Of a stretch of DNA of 64,000 nucleotides, positions 34,228 to 46,081 are shown one piece after another (positions within the stretch are counted from its first letter, which is position 1; the number at the start of each line of letters is the position of its first letter). This DNA is from Taudactylus pleione (taxonomy: Eukaryota; Chordata; Amphibia; Anura; Myobatrachidae): NCBI GenBank assembly GCA_031769625.1, contig JAUIMM010000188.1:11461001-11525000 (forward strand), read 5' to 3'. The notes beneath the pieces were generated by a model. The model was not told the origin of the DNA, did no database searches, and was given only the letters and a program-made list of their open reading frames with translations. A program made the translations under genes and the position numbers.

Positions 34228-35392
34228 TTGGACAGGATCAGGTGCTGCAGAGGTCTGGAGTGAAACTGGGCGTATTCCACCATGTCAAACACCGACACCA
34301 TGGAGCCCAGTAACCTCATCGCCGAGTGTAAGGACACCCGGCGGCTGTGCAGACAACTGCGCACCCTTGACTGTAAAGCAGAGATCTTGTCCTCCGTCAC
34401 GAAGATCCTTTGCTGTCCCGAGTCCAATAAGGCTCCAAGATGCAGAATCCTCCGAGACGGGATTAGAGTGGACTTCTGCCAGTTGATTAGCCAGCCGTGC
34501 CGTTGCAGCAGTGCAATGGTCAGGTCCAAGTGGCGTAACAGGAGCTCTGGAGATCCTGCCACCAATAACAGGTCGTCCAAATACGGCAACATGCGGACTC
34601 CTTGGTGAAAACACATGGTGCTGTTGCCAGGCCAAAAAGTAACGCCCGAAACTGGAAGTGGTCGCTGCGGATTGCAAACCTGAGGAACTGTTGATGGCGC
34701 AAAATAATAGGGACATGCAGGTAAGCGTCCTGTATGTCCAATGACACCATGTAGTCCCCAGGTTCCAGCGCTAGAATGATGGACCGTAGGGTCTCCATCC
34801 GAAACTTCGGGACCCGCAAAGACTTGTTGAGTGCTTTGAGGTTGAGAATCGGACGATATGACCCGTTGGGTTTCTGTACCAAAAATAGATTTGAATAGAA
34901 ACCCTGGCCCCTCTGGGAGAATGGAACAGGCACTATAACTCCAGCCTGGAGCATAGTGTGCAATACCTTCCGCAGCTCCGTAGCCTTGTTCCGGTCTGAT
35001 GGTAGACCCGTGGTGAAGAATCGAGCCGGGGGTCTGTGCCGGAAGGAGAGGGCGTATCCGTGGGAAACCACCTCCAGAACCCAAGTGTCTGTCGTAGTGG
35101 TCGACCAACACTGGGCAAACTGTAGCAGGCGGCCTCCCACCCTGGGATCCCCCAAAGGGAGGCCCGGACCGTCAGGCCGCAGGCTTGTCATCTGGCTTGG
35201 GGGCCGGACGTCTGGTACTCCATGCCTGCTTCCGGGGCTTGACCGATTTCTTAGGGCCAGCCTGTCGAGGAAACGACTGTGGTTTGGGCCTGCCCTGGGC
35301 CCTAGATGACCGAAAGGACGATGGTCCAGAACCAGAAGGAGCAGCGGCCGACGGGAGACAAGCAGATTTGGCTGCCGCCAGCGTGGCCACAA
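34228..35392 (-). pseudogene. DIRS reverse transcriptase, frameshifted
   Basis: The fingers/palm start lies in the 34520-35392 frame: FLVQKPNGSYRPILNLKALN, the motif A region YMVSLDIQDAYLHVP, and FRALLFGLATAP. The YLDDLLLVAG active-site box and the thumb (LHLGALLDSG, LLGSMVSVF) are in another frame (34089-35111). The switch is near 34605. Compared with the family, about ten residues between FTK and the GVRMLPYLDD segment seem to be missing, so a small deletion broke the frame. The N-terminal part overlaps the gag-like frame by about 220 bp. It would copy element RNA into cDNA. As read here the protein cannot be made in one piece. Confidence 0.85.
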
Positions 35393-36632
35393 TCTTATCC
35401 AGATCCGGACCGAAGAGAACTTCTCCGGTAAACGGCAACGCTTCCAGACCTTTCTTGGAATCTGCGTCCACCTTCCAGGATCGCAGCCACAAGGTGCGAC
35501 GAGCAGCTACCGCTGCTGAAGAAATTCTAGACACCAGAGTACTAATGTCTAGAGCCGCCTCGTTGATGTAGGTGGCCGAATCACGGAGATTGCCAATCAA
35601 CTCCGCCTGTTCGGCCGGACAGTCGGATTCAAAAGAAGCCTCTAATGAATCCGCCCAGCGCTCCATCGCTCTGGCAACCCAGCAAATGGCCATAGCCGGC
35701 CGTGCTGCCCCCCCTGCAAGGGAATAAGCGGACTTCAGGCAGATTTCTACCTTGCGGTCCGTAGCATCCTTAAGGGAGGACATGGATGGCATCGGCAATG
35801 TGGCACTACGGACAAGACGGGTCACGTGAGAATCCACCTGTGGAGGAGATTCCCACTTAGCAAAATAATTATCCGCGAACGGATAAGCCACCGCCAGGCG
35901 TCTCTGCGGCTGGTATCTTTTGCCAGGTTGTTTCCACGCCTCCTCTAAATGGTCCACCAACTGACCCGAAAGAGGAAAGACTGTGGCATCGCCCTTCACA
36001 TCTTTGAAAAAGGCATACTTAGATTTAGCCGCTGGGGGAACTTCGTCCTCAATCACCAAGGCTGTGCGGACCGCCCGAATAAGTCCAGGAATATATACTT
36101 TGGACTTAGCATCAGCGTCCTTAGTATGGAGAGGTTCCTGATCGTAAGGATCCAGAATCTCCCCATCATCAGACGTCCCTTTGTCATCCTCATAAGGAGC
36201 GGACAGAGACGCCACCGGCCTTTTATGAGGCCGCATCACAGACTCCCCTTGCAACACATCCGACAAGTGCTGTACAGAACTCGTCAGGGAGTTAACCCAC
36301 GCTGGCTCCTGAGAACCCGGGAGCGGGGAAATAGGGAGACTGTGGGGTACCACCAATTGTCGTGGGAACCCCTGCATGGGTGACGACACCACAGACTGCT
36401 GGGACAAACCCATCGGAGTAAACGCGGGCTGCGGAGCTAACTGACCCACTAAAGCTGTTAACGCCTGAGCGAAACAAGCCCAGGGCGGCTCCTGTACCGC
36501 TGCTGTAACCATAATAGGACGCGCCATGGACAAACACTGCCGGTAAAGGCCCTCCGCGCTACCCTCCCCCTCCACTAACGGTACTTTGCACGTGGTACAC
36601 TGTAGCCGGAGGGGAAAATCACTTTCAGACAT
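35172..36632 (-). CDS. DIRS gag-like ORF1 protein
   Basis: An intact 486-residue frame with the ATG at 36632-36630, upstream of and overlapping RT. It has a CTTC motif near the N-terminus, a long hydrophilic middle, a region rich in Ala/Leu (LAGGAARPAMAICWVARAM), and a Pro/Lys/Arg-rich basic tail (RSSRAQGRPKPQSFPRQ to the end) suited to nucleic-acid binding. I see no zinc knuckle. By position it corresponds to the putative gag of DIRS elements. The function is inferred from position and the basic tail; sequence conservation of this ORF is usually low. Confidence 0.7.
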   Translation of the reverse strand: MSESDFPLRLQCTTCKVPLVEGEGSAEGLYRQCLSMARPIMVTAAVQEPPWACFAQALTALVGQLAPQPAFTPMGLSQQSVVSSPMQGFPRQLVVPHSLPISPLPGSQEPAWVNSLTSSVQHLSDVLQGESVMRPHKRPVASLSAPYEDDKGTSDDGEILDPYDQEPLHTKDADAKSKVYIPGLIRAVRTALVIEDEVPPAAKSKYAFFKDVKGDATVFPLSGQLVDHLEEAWKQPGKRYQPQRRLAVAYPFADNYFAKWESPPQVDSHVTRLVRSATLPMPSMSSLKDATDRKVEICLKSAYSLAGGAARPAMAICWVARAMERWADSLEASFESDCPAEQAELIGNLRDSATYINEAALDISTLVSRISSAAVAARRTLWLRSWKVDADSKKGLEALPFTGEVLFGPDLDKIVATLAAAKSACLPSAAAPSGSGPSSFRSSRAQGRPKPQSFPRQAGPKKSVKPRKQAWSTRRPAPKPDDKPAA

Positions 36633-37568
36633 GATGGCACCACGTATGTGACCTCTCTCACCAATTAAGTATTAAATAGGCGAGAGACCACCCTGCAGCA
36701 CCGCACCGCAAGGGCTTTAGCAGAAAGAACAGGGACAGTAATAAAGCTGACAGTTTAGAGAAGAAAAGTTACAGGCAGCGCTAGCACAGTCACATACAAT
36801 GCAGAGAAATAACAATTCCTGCACTAACAGCGCTGATCACTCAACTACACAGACACAGGGCCTGGTAGGACACAGCGCTGCATACACAGACCTGAGCCAC
36901 AGCGGAGGAGAGGTATGCGGGGGGACCCAGACCACGATGCTTCCGTCCAGCGCTTCCAGCAGCGTTCACCATGCGTTCTGGAGAAGATGGCCGCCGAGGA
37001 GCAGAGAGGAGGCTGGCCTGGGGGAGGAGCACTGCCACAGGACCAGTCGGCAGCATGCAGAGAGGGCTGTGTGCAGCGGGGGAGGCGCTGGCTGTGAGAC
37101 AGGGAAGGCGCGCTCCCCTGGCATGCATTTAACCCCTGGGACGCCGCAGCGCTACCGCTCTGCTGCGGTCCGCTGTCCCAGGGGGTAGTGGAAAGCGCAG
37201 GTTGGTCGCCTGGCTCCACGCTGCAGCCAGTCCCCAGGGAGCCCCCTGCCTGGGGACTTAGGACCATGTGACCAGCGGGGACCCACCGCGGGACCCCGCT
37301 GCTTACCTTTGTCCCCCTTGGATCCGGCCATGGTCCGGAACATCTGGGGTCACCGCTAGCTGTGACCCCAGATGCTCACCAGCATCCCCGGATCGGTACC
37401 GGCGTTCTGGTACCGGCGGGGGTGTAGGGAAGACAGCATGGACGTCAGGACTGACTGTCCATGCTGTACATCCAGATGTGCAGCCACAGCTGCACTGAAG
37501 AAAGCTTCAGGGGCTCTTCTAGCCCCCACTCCGACAGGTGCACCCGACGCCGGCCGGGCACCAAACTA
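36633..37568 (-). other. DIRS 5' untranslated region
   Basis: Between the right terminal repeat and the gag-like ATG. It is GC-rich with scattered short frames but no conserved protein motif. Promoter elements were not identified. Confidence 0.5.
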
Positions 37569-37723
37569 AACTGAGGTGCCTTGGCTCGGGGGCGGGGTAT
37601 AGGAGGGGGACCCTAGTGCATTCTGGGAGGCTGAAAAGCTTAACTCTATGGTGCCCAGCGACTGACGTCACACCTATACCCCAAGGTATCCTGTGGATAC
37701 CCTATGGACCCTGAAGTAGAAAA
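37569..37723 (-). repeat. DIRS right inverted terminal repeat (5' side)
   Basis: AACTGAGGTGCCTTGGCTCG through CCCAAGGTATCCTGTGG to GACCCTGAAGTAGAAAA. It is complementary to 31868-32007, and its outermost 45 bases are copied in inverse in the internal complementary region. Confidence 0.9.
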
Positions 37724-40700
37724 CGTCTGATATAAAAGGGCTGCACCCAGTACACCTACAGTATAATAACGTCTGATATAAAAGGGCTGCACCCAGTACA
37801 TCTATAATAACGTCTGATATAAAAGGGCTGCACCCAGTACACCTATAATAACGTCTGATATAAAAGAGTTGCACCCAGTACACCTATAGTAACGTCTGAT
37901 ATAAAAGGGCTGCACTCAGTACACCTATAATAATGTCTGATATAAAAGGGCTGTACCCAGTACACCTATAATAATAACGTCTGATATAAAAGGGCTGCAC
38001 CCAGTACACCTATAATAACGTCTGATATAAAAGGGCTGCACTCAGTATACCTATAATAACGTCTGACATAAAAGGGCTGCACCCAGTACACCTATAATAA
38101 CATCTCATATAAAAGGGTTGCACTCAGTATACCTATAATAACGTCTGATATAAAAGGGCTGCACCCAGTACACCTATAATAACGTCTGATATAAAAGGGC
38201 TGCACTCAGTACACCTATAATAACGTCTGACATAAAAGGGCTGCACCCAGTACACCTATAATAACGTCTGATATAAAAGGGTTGCACCCAGTATACCTAC
38301 AATAATGTCTGATATAAAAGGGCTGCACCCAGTACACCTATAATAATAACGTCTGATATAAAAGGGCTGCACCCAGTACACCTATAATAATGTCTGATAT
38401 AAAAGGGCTGCACCCAGTACACCTATAATAACGTCTGATATAAAAGGGCTGCACCCAGTACACCTATAATAATGTCTGATATAAAATGGCTGCACCAAGT
38501 ACACCTATAATAACGTCTGATATAAAAGGGCTGCACCCAGTACACCTATAATAACATCTGATATAAAAGGGCTGCACCCAGTACACCTATAATAATGTCT
38601 GATATAAAAGGGCTGCACTCAGTACACCTACAGTATAATAACGTCTGATATAAAAGGGCTGCACTCAGTATACCTATAATAATGTCTGATATAAAAGGGC
38701 TGCACCCAGTACACCTATAATAACGTCTGATATAAAAGGGCTGCACCCAGTACATCTATAATAACTTCTAATATAAAAGGGCTGCACTCAGTACACCTAT
38801 AATAACGTCTGATATAAAAGGGCTGCACTCAGTACATCTATAATAACGTCTGATATAAAAGGGCTGCACTCAGTACACCTATAATAACGTCTGACATAAA
38901 AGGGCTGCACTCAGTACACCTATAATAACGTCTGACATAAAAGGGCTGCACCCAGTACACCTATAATAACGTCTGATATAAAAGGGCTGCACCCAGTATA
39001 CCTATAATAATGTCTGATATAAAAGGGCTGCACCCAGTACACCTATAATAATAACGTCTGATATAAAAGGGCTGCACCCAGTACACCTATAATAACGTCT
39101 GATATAAAAGGGCTGCACTTTCACCTATAATAACGTCTGATATAAAAGGGCTGCACCCAGTACACCTATAATAATGTCTGATATAAAAGGGCTGTACCCA
39201 GTACACCTATAATAACATCTGATATAAAAGGGCTGCACCCAGTACACCTATAATAACATCTGATATAAAAGGGCTGCACCCAGTACACCTATAATAATGT
39301 CTGATATAAAAGGGCTGCACCCAGTACACCTATAATAACGTCTGATATAAAAGGGCTGCACCCAGTATACCTATAATAACGTCTGATATAAAAGGGCTGC
39401 ACCCAGTATACCTATAATAATGTCTGATATAAAAGGGCTGCACCCAGTACACCTATAATAACATCTGATATAAAAGGGCTGCACCCAGTACACCTATAAT
39501 AACGTCTGATATAAAAGGGCTGCACCCAGTACACCTATAATAACGTCTGATATAAAAGGGCTGCACTTTCACCTATAATAACGTCTGATATAAAAGGGCT
39601 GCACCCAGTACACCTATAATAATGTCTGATATAAAAGGGCTGTACCCAGTACACCTATAATAACATCTGATATAAAAGGGCTGCACCCAGTACACCTATA
39701 ATAACATCTGATATAAAAGGGCTGCACCCAGTACACCTATAATAATGTCTGATATAAAAGGGCTGCACTCAGTACACCTATAATAACATCTGATATAAAA
39801 GGGCTGCACCCAGTATACCTATAATAACATCTGATATAAAAGGGCTGCACCCAGTACACCTATAATAATAACGTCTGATATAAAAGGGCTGCACCCAGTA
39901 CACCTATAATAACGTCTGATATAAAAGGGCTGCACCCAGTACACCTATAATAACGTCTGATATAAAAGGGCTGCACTCAGTACACCTATAATAACGTCTG
40001 ATATAAAAGGGCTGCACCCAGTACACCTACAGTATAATAACGTCTGATATAAAAGGGCTGCACTTAGTACACCTATAATAACGTCTGATATAAAAGGGCT
40101 GCACTCAGTACACCTATAATAACGTCTGACATAAAAGGGCTGCACCGAGTAGACCTATAATAACGTCTGATATAAAAGGGCTGCACTCAGTACACCTATA
40201 ATAATGTCTGATATAAAAGGGCTGAACCCAGTACATCTATAATAATGTCTGATATAAAAGGGCTGCACCCAGTACACCTATAATAACGTCTGATATAAAA
40301 GGGCTGCACTCAGTACACCTACAGTATAATAACGTCTGATATAAAAGGGCTGCACCCAGTACACCTACAGTATAATAATGTCTGATATAAAAGGGCTGCA
40401 CTCAGTACACCTATAATAACGTCTGATATAAAAGGGCTGTACCCAGTACATCTATAATAATGTCTGATATAAAAGGGCTGCACCCAGTACACCTATAATA
40501 ACGTCTGATATAAAAGGGCTGCACTCAGTACACCTATAATAACGTCTGATATAAAATGGCTGCACTCAGTACACCTATAATAACGTCTGATATAAAAGGG
40601 CTGCACCCAGTACACCTACAGTATAATAACGTCTGATATAAAAGGGCTGCACCCAGTACACCTATAATAACGTCTGATATAAAAGGGCTGCACTCAGTAC

Positions 40701-41877
40701 ACCTACAGTATAATAACGTCTGATATAAAAGGGCTGCACCCAATACACCTATAATAACGTCTGATATAAAAGGGCTGCACTCAGTACACCTATAATAACG
40801 TCTGATATAAAAGGGCTGCACTCAGTACACCTACAGTATAATAACGTCTGATATAAAAGGGCTGCACTCAGTACACCTATAATAACGTCTGATATAAAAG
40901 GGCTGCACTCAGTACACCTATAATAACGTCTGATATAAAAGGGCTGCACCCAGTACACCTACAGTATAATAACGTCTGATATAAAAGGGCTGCACCCAGA
41001 ACTCCTATAATAATGTCTCATATAAAAGGGCTGCACCCAGTACACCTATAATAACGTCTGATATAAAAGGGCTGCACTCAGTACACCTATAACCTCTGAT
41101 ATAAAAGGGCTGCACTCAGTACACCTATAATAACGTCTGATATAAAAGGGCTGCACTCAGTACACCTATAATAACGTCTGATATAAAAGGGCTGCACTCA
41201 GTACACCTATAATAACGTCTGATATAAAAGGGCTGCACTCAGTACACCTATAATAATGTCTGATATAAAAGGGCTGCACCCAGTACACCTATAATAACGT
41301 CTGATATAAAAGGGCTGCACTCAGTACACCTACAGTATAATAACGTCTGATATAAAAGGGCTGCACCCAGTACACCTACAGTATAATAACGTCTGATATA
41401 AAAGGGCTGCACTCAGTACACCTATAATAACGTCTGATATAAAAGGGCTGAACCCAGTACATCTATAATAATGTCTGATATAAAAGGGTTGCACCCACTA
41501 CACCTACAGTATAATAACGTCTGATATAAAAGGGCTGCACTCAGTACACCTATAATAACGTCTGATATAAAAGGGCTGTACCCAGTACACCTATAATAAC
41601 GTCTGATATAAAAGGGCTGCACTCAGTACACCTATAATTATGTCTGATATAAAAGGGCTGCACTCAGTACACCTATAACGTCTGATATAAAAGGGCTGCA
41701 CCCAGTATACCTATAATAACGTCTGATATAAAAGGGCTGCACCCAGTACACCTATAATAACGTCTGATATAAAAGGGCTGCACCCAGTACACCTATATTA
41801 ATAACGTCTGATATAAAAGGGCTGCACCCAGTATACCTATAATAACGTCTGATATAAAAGGGCTGCACCCTACACCT
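37724..41877. repeat. 41-bp minisatellite, right part
   Basis: About 101 copies of the same 41-bp unit as 30425-31820. Variants include CTACAGTATAATAAC (extended), ACTTTCACC (truncated unit, seen twice about 420 bp apart) and CACCCAG/CACTCAG alternatives. The array ends with degenerate AATTAACGAAAATTAACG. Confidence 0.95.
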
Positions 41878-41965
41878 TAATTAACGAAAATTAACGAAAA
41901 TCGTTTACTAAAATCGTTCATTTACTAAATTGTTGTGTGTGTATGCAGCTTAAGGTTTGGATTCT

Positions 41966-42330
41966 GGGCCTAATTCAGTAACCGCTCACGAGCGCTGAGT
42001 GATGGTGAGTAACAGCACGCCCCCTTTGGGAACGCCTACCATCTGGGGCTGGCCCCACTGACATCACAAGTGATGTCTGTGGGAGTGCTTTTGGCTCTGA
42101 TAGAGCCAAAAGCACTCCAGAGCTTGCGGCAACGAGACCCTACCGCAATGCTCTCGTCGCAAGCCCTATGGTCGCGATGGTCTTGACCATCGCGACCATC
42201 ATTTTGGCCACTCGCTATAGCTGTGGGTGGTCACCCACAGCTATGCGAGCCGCCAGGCTCTTAAATTCAGAGGGACGGCCCTGATTCAGAGCGAGCGCTC
42301 TGTCAGAGCATCCGGCTCTGAATCAGGGCC
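41966..42330 (+). mobile_element. Hairpin-chain MITE, copy 5 (shortened), TSD TCT
   Basis: Runs GGGCCTAATTCAGTAACCG to CTCTGAATCAGGGCC with TCT at 41963-41965 and 42331-42333. It lacks the first hairpins of the chain, so it is 365 bp. The ACTGACATC, TTTTGGCTCT, GCTTGCGGCAACGAG, GATGGTCGCGATGG and AGCTGTGGGTGG hairpins remain. Confidence 0.85.
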
Positions 42331-43227
42331 TCTGTTTGGAAGAATCATTTATTAAAGGCTTCAATACGCTGTCAGATCATAACATACAGTATGGGTTGGG
42401 TGCACCCCTAGAAAGCTCCCCTGTCACTTTAGGGAAGGCTATAAAAAAAGGTGATTACATCAGTTACTTTCAGTGTCAGCTGGAAACATCTTTGTAGATC
42501 ACTAGCTGATGTAGCCGGTTTCACCGGGGTAGACCTTAGATATTTACCGTTTCCACTTCCATCTCACCACTCCAATAAGACATTGGCCCTCATTCAGACC
42601 CACTCGCAAGCGGGCGCACGTACGTTAGGCGTACGTACAAAAATATTTAAATTCAATGGCTCGCTCGTATTTTCGTTCGCATCTAAAATTCCTCCCAAAA
42701 CTCTGACGACCCCTCCTCTAACTAACGAGCGGACGAAATAGCGAGCGTACATCCCCGAAATGGCTTGAAAGGAACGCACGCACAAGTATAAACAGGAAGT
42801 GGCCTTGTCAGATGTCGATTACCTGCTCCTTTATTCTGCCTACCTCCATCAATCGTATCATGCCAATCAATGTATCAATTAGCTTAATTGTTTGTTTTTT
42901 TCAACACAATGCAAGAAACTTTACTCTTGTCCGTGTTTGTGTTTACCCGCAGAATACGTACGGATGAAACATTCGCTTTTATTGTTCAAAAAACATGTGA
43001 ACCACAATTAAACAATTGTACTATTGCTGTGGATCCCCGCATATTTCCCTGGGTTCATTTCTTTATTTAAATTTGCTTACGCATGTCACTGCATCAAGCC
43101 TATCATAACTCTCCAGAGATTTCTGGCCCTGTCGAACACATGACTCATACACTAACCAATAAAATTGCTCCTGTTAATTTCCAAAATACATTAGCCAATC
43201 AGAAAATGTTTACACACTTTATCAAAA

Positions 43228-45257
43228 ATGATTTTTAAGAAAAACACCATTGCCATCATGAGAGCCTCCGCATTCACCAGGCGCGAGCTGCTGGTGCTTA
43301 CGGAGGTCATGGATCGCCGGATCACCAGCCAGCCTCCACCCATCACCAACCGGCAGAAGCGCTCCGCGTATGCGGAGGTACGGTCCCGCCTGCGGTCCTT
43401 CGGCTCACGCTGCAACATCGGGCAGCTGGAGCGCAGGTGGTCCGACCTGCAACGGCGAACGCCCCGCTTGCTGGCATGCTTTCGCATGCAGATCCTGGCA
43501 AGTAAGTGTTATGTATTGTGGTTTTAATGTTTGTGTTTGTGGGGCAAACTGCGTGTGCATGTTTTCCTGTCTGTTCTATTTATTATTTGTACTCATATCT
43601 GCGTGTGCATGTTTTCCTGTCTGTTCTATTTATTATTTGTACTCATATCTGCGTGTGCATGTTTTCCTGTCTGTTCTATTTATTATTTGTACTCATATCT
43701 GCGTGTGCATGTTTTCCTGTCTGTTCTATTTATTATTTGTACTCATATCTGCGTGTGCATGTTTTCCTGTCTGTTCTATTTATTATTTGTACTCATATCT
43801 GCGTGTGCATGTTTTCCTGTCTGTTCTATTTATTATTTGTACTCATATCTGCGTGTGCATGTTTTCCTGTCTGTTCTATTTATTATTTGTACTCATATCT
43901 GCGTGTGCATGTTTTCCTGTCTGTTCTATTTATTATTTGTACTCATATCTGCGTGTGCATGTTTTCCTGTCTGTTCTATTTATTATTTGTACTCATATCT
44001 GCGTCTGCATGTTTTCCTGTCTGTTCTATTTATTATTTGTACTCATATCTGCGTGTGCATGTTTTCCTGTCTGTTCTATTTATTATTTGTACTCATATCT
44101 GCGTGTGCATGTTTTCCTGTCTGTTCTATTTATTATTTGTACTCATATCTGCGTGTGCATGTTTTCCTGTCTGTTCTATTTATTATTTGTACTCATATCT
44201 GCGTCTGCATGTTTTCCTGTCTGTTCTATTTATTATTTGTACTCATATCTGCGTCTGCATGTTTTCCTGTCTGTTCTATTTATTATTTGTACTCATATCT
44301 GCGTCTGCATGTTTTCCTGTCTGTCCTATTTATTATTTGTACTCATATCTGCGTGTGCATGTTTTCCTGTCTGTCCTATTTATTATTTGTACTCATATCT
44401 GCGTGTGCATGTTTCCCCTCTATTTCTGATTTATTCATTCTACTGCTATTTGGCTTATTTGTTGTTTTTTTTTTTTTTTTTAGTTTTGGTCCCCGGATTT
44501 GTCCATAAACTAACCGCAATTTCTTTGTCATATTTTAGGGGGACAGCCAAGACTCCGCCGTCACCGTCCGTCCAGACGGCGTTCCCGGCCACTATCCCCA
44601 ACCCCCAGCCAACACTCCACCCCAAATCTTTCCCCTATTCCCCACTTCTCCCCATCCTTCCCAGACCCTCTCCCGGAAATGTCGGGCCTCCTTCCCCTCC
44701 GTCCCACTTCCCCCTCTCCTCCACCCACCCCTCTTCCAATTACCCCCTCCCCGGAGTCCATCATAACTCCTCCCCATTCTTTGGGTAATGACGGATCCTC
44801 CGAGGAGGATCATGGAGGTATTTCCGGAGCTCCCGTTTTGGCTCCCGGTATGTATTTTTTTTTTTTTTTTTTTAAAGCACAAACTGTTTGTATGTAATCA
44901 TGTGTCGTGCCTTTCTTCGTGTTTTTGTGGCTTGACTTTTGGTGATTTCGCAGTTTGCCTTTACCTCTTCCTGGTGATTTCAACATACACATATCACACC
45001 TGTGGGAATTTGTACCTAGGCCTTGTATTTTTGCCAGCCCCCCCTTTTTTTTTTGGGTTTGGGTTTAGGAGTGATTTGGTTGTGTTTTTTTTTTTTAATG
45101 TGGATTCCCTATTGTTGTATTAACCCACACACTTTTCTCACCCACAGAGGAACAGAGGCGTCGGCAAGAGGTGGCGGATTGTGTGGGGCAGATGCGCCAA
45201 CATGTCATCGGCATTCTGGTGGCCCTCGACCGGCTGTCTGGCCTCCTTCGCCAGTAG
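43228..45257 (+). CDS. Harbinger Myb/SANT-like protein A (3 exons)
   Basis: Exons 43228-43501, 44539-44847 and 45148-45257 join in frame to 230 residues. Introns are GTAAGT...TTTTAG and GTATGT...CCACAG. An alternative ATG at 43258 would also serve. Residues about 11-90 form a Myb/SANT-like DNA-binding domain (FTRRELLVLTEVMDRR, then YAEVRSRLRSFGS and LERRWSDLQRR). The middle is basic then Pro/Ser-rich (RRHRPSRRRSRP, PSPPPTPLP). The C-terminus (EEQRRRQEVADCVGQMRQH on to LLRQ) is a predicted amphipathic helix that could mediate oligomerisation. In known Harbinger systems the Myb-like partner binds the transposon ends and carries the transposase into the nucleus. Intron 1 contains a 17-copy minisatellite. 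Poly(A)-like AATAAA follows at about 45283. Confidence 0.72.
43551..44412 (+). repeat. 50-bp minisatellite in intron 1 of gene A
   Basis: About 17 near-identical copies of a 50-bp unit (GCGTGTGCATGTTTTCCTGT, CTGTTCTATTTATTATTTGT, ACTCATATCT). Very low divergence points to recent expansion. The unit has no stop in any plus frame, so frames of more than 300 codons run through it. It lies between good splice sites and is read as intron. Confidence 0.93.
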
Positions 45258-46081
45258 TTTTTTTATTTTTGTTATATTTTCAAAATAAATTTATTAAGAC
45301 AAATATACGTTGTGGCTCATTTTTAAAAACCAAAACCAAGATAGTTTAGCCTGACATAAGTAGACTGTTCCTGCAAGGATTTCCCTTTTTTAAAAGTTAG
45401 ATTGTGTTTTGTCTTTGTATGTCAAACAGACACAAGAAACACATAACAGTAACAATGTCATTTCCCTTTTTGGGTGTAGTGTCAATTACATATTTCTACA
45501 TTTTCCAGGTTCCTAGTTGGTGCGCAAGCTGCTTAGGCCAATCTTACAAATCCCAAGGTTGGGCCAGGCTTCCTTTTGGTGTGGATTGGGAAGCTGAAAA
45601 CATATTTCAGTTTAGCTCAACTGGCGTCAGTACTGGTTTACCCCTCAGTCAAATGTAACTTGTGTTAACCTGGTTACACTTGCTGTTAACGTCCCAAAAA
45701 AGGAAGACCATTTCACTCTCCAAACATTTATTCACAACATAACAGAGAAAACAAAGTGGTCACTCCCAAAAAAAGAACACAGTGATAAATTCAAATACAA
45801 CACATACCAAGAAATAATTAAATAAAAACAAAAAATCAAGAACTGGTTGACGAAGGACCATGCCAACATGATTCCACAAACATGGCGTTGCGATATGGGT
45901 TCCAGAATATATGCCCAAAAGGACCAGATCCAGGTTTGGTAAGGGTAGCAGGAAGTAGTGAGCGTTGGAGTGCCAAAGATTATGTGAACAAACAGAAGAT
46001 GGTGAGAAAAAAAAAAAAAAATTAGATGTTCGCAAACAAACACAAACACATTAGGTATAAACACTGGAGTTTTGTTCAAAC
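45258..46081. other. Harbinger intergenic region between convergent genes
   Basis: Gene A (plus) and the transposase (minus) converge here. AATAAA at about 45283 probably ends gene A. For the minus-strand transposase the T-rich/A-rich tract near 46005-46020 is close downstream. No coding content is recognised. Confidence 0.5.

Larger units (their letters stand above)
31821..37723 (-). mobile_element. DIRS-type tyrosine-recombinase retrotransposon
   Basis: A 5.9-kb element interrupts the 41-bp array with no target duplication. Array sequence CCTATAATAA precedes it and CGTCTGATATAA follows, so the two sides rejoin one unit. It has inverted terminal repeats, an internal complementary region beside the 3' end, and overlapping frames for a gag-like protein, reverse transcriptase, RNase H (with a further C-terminal domain) and a tyrosine recombinase. 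This is the diagnostic DIRS-1 layout. The element is thought to integrate as a circle via the recombinase. The RT frame is broken, so the copy is probably not autonomous. Confidence 0.93.

Noticed and set aside
43370..44788. 472-, 325- and 307-residue frames on the plus strand
   Set aside because: The 50-bp unit has no stop in any plus frame. The frames pass straight through an intron flanked by good splice sites.
43228..45257. Gene A as a separate nested Harbinger element
   Set aside because: No second pair of termini or target duplication was found around it inside 42585-50690, so I keep it as part of the same element. This needs confirmation from other copies.
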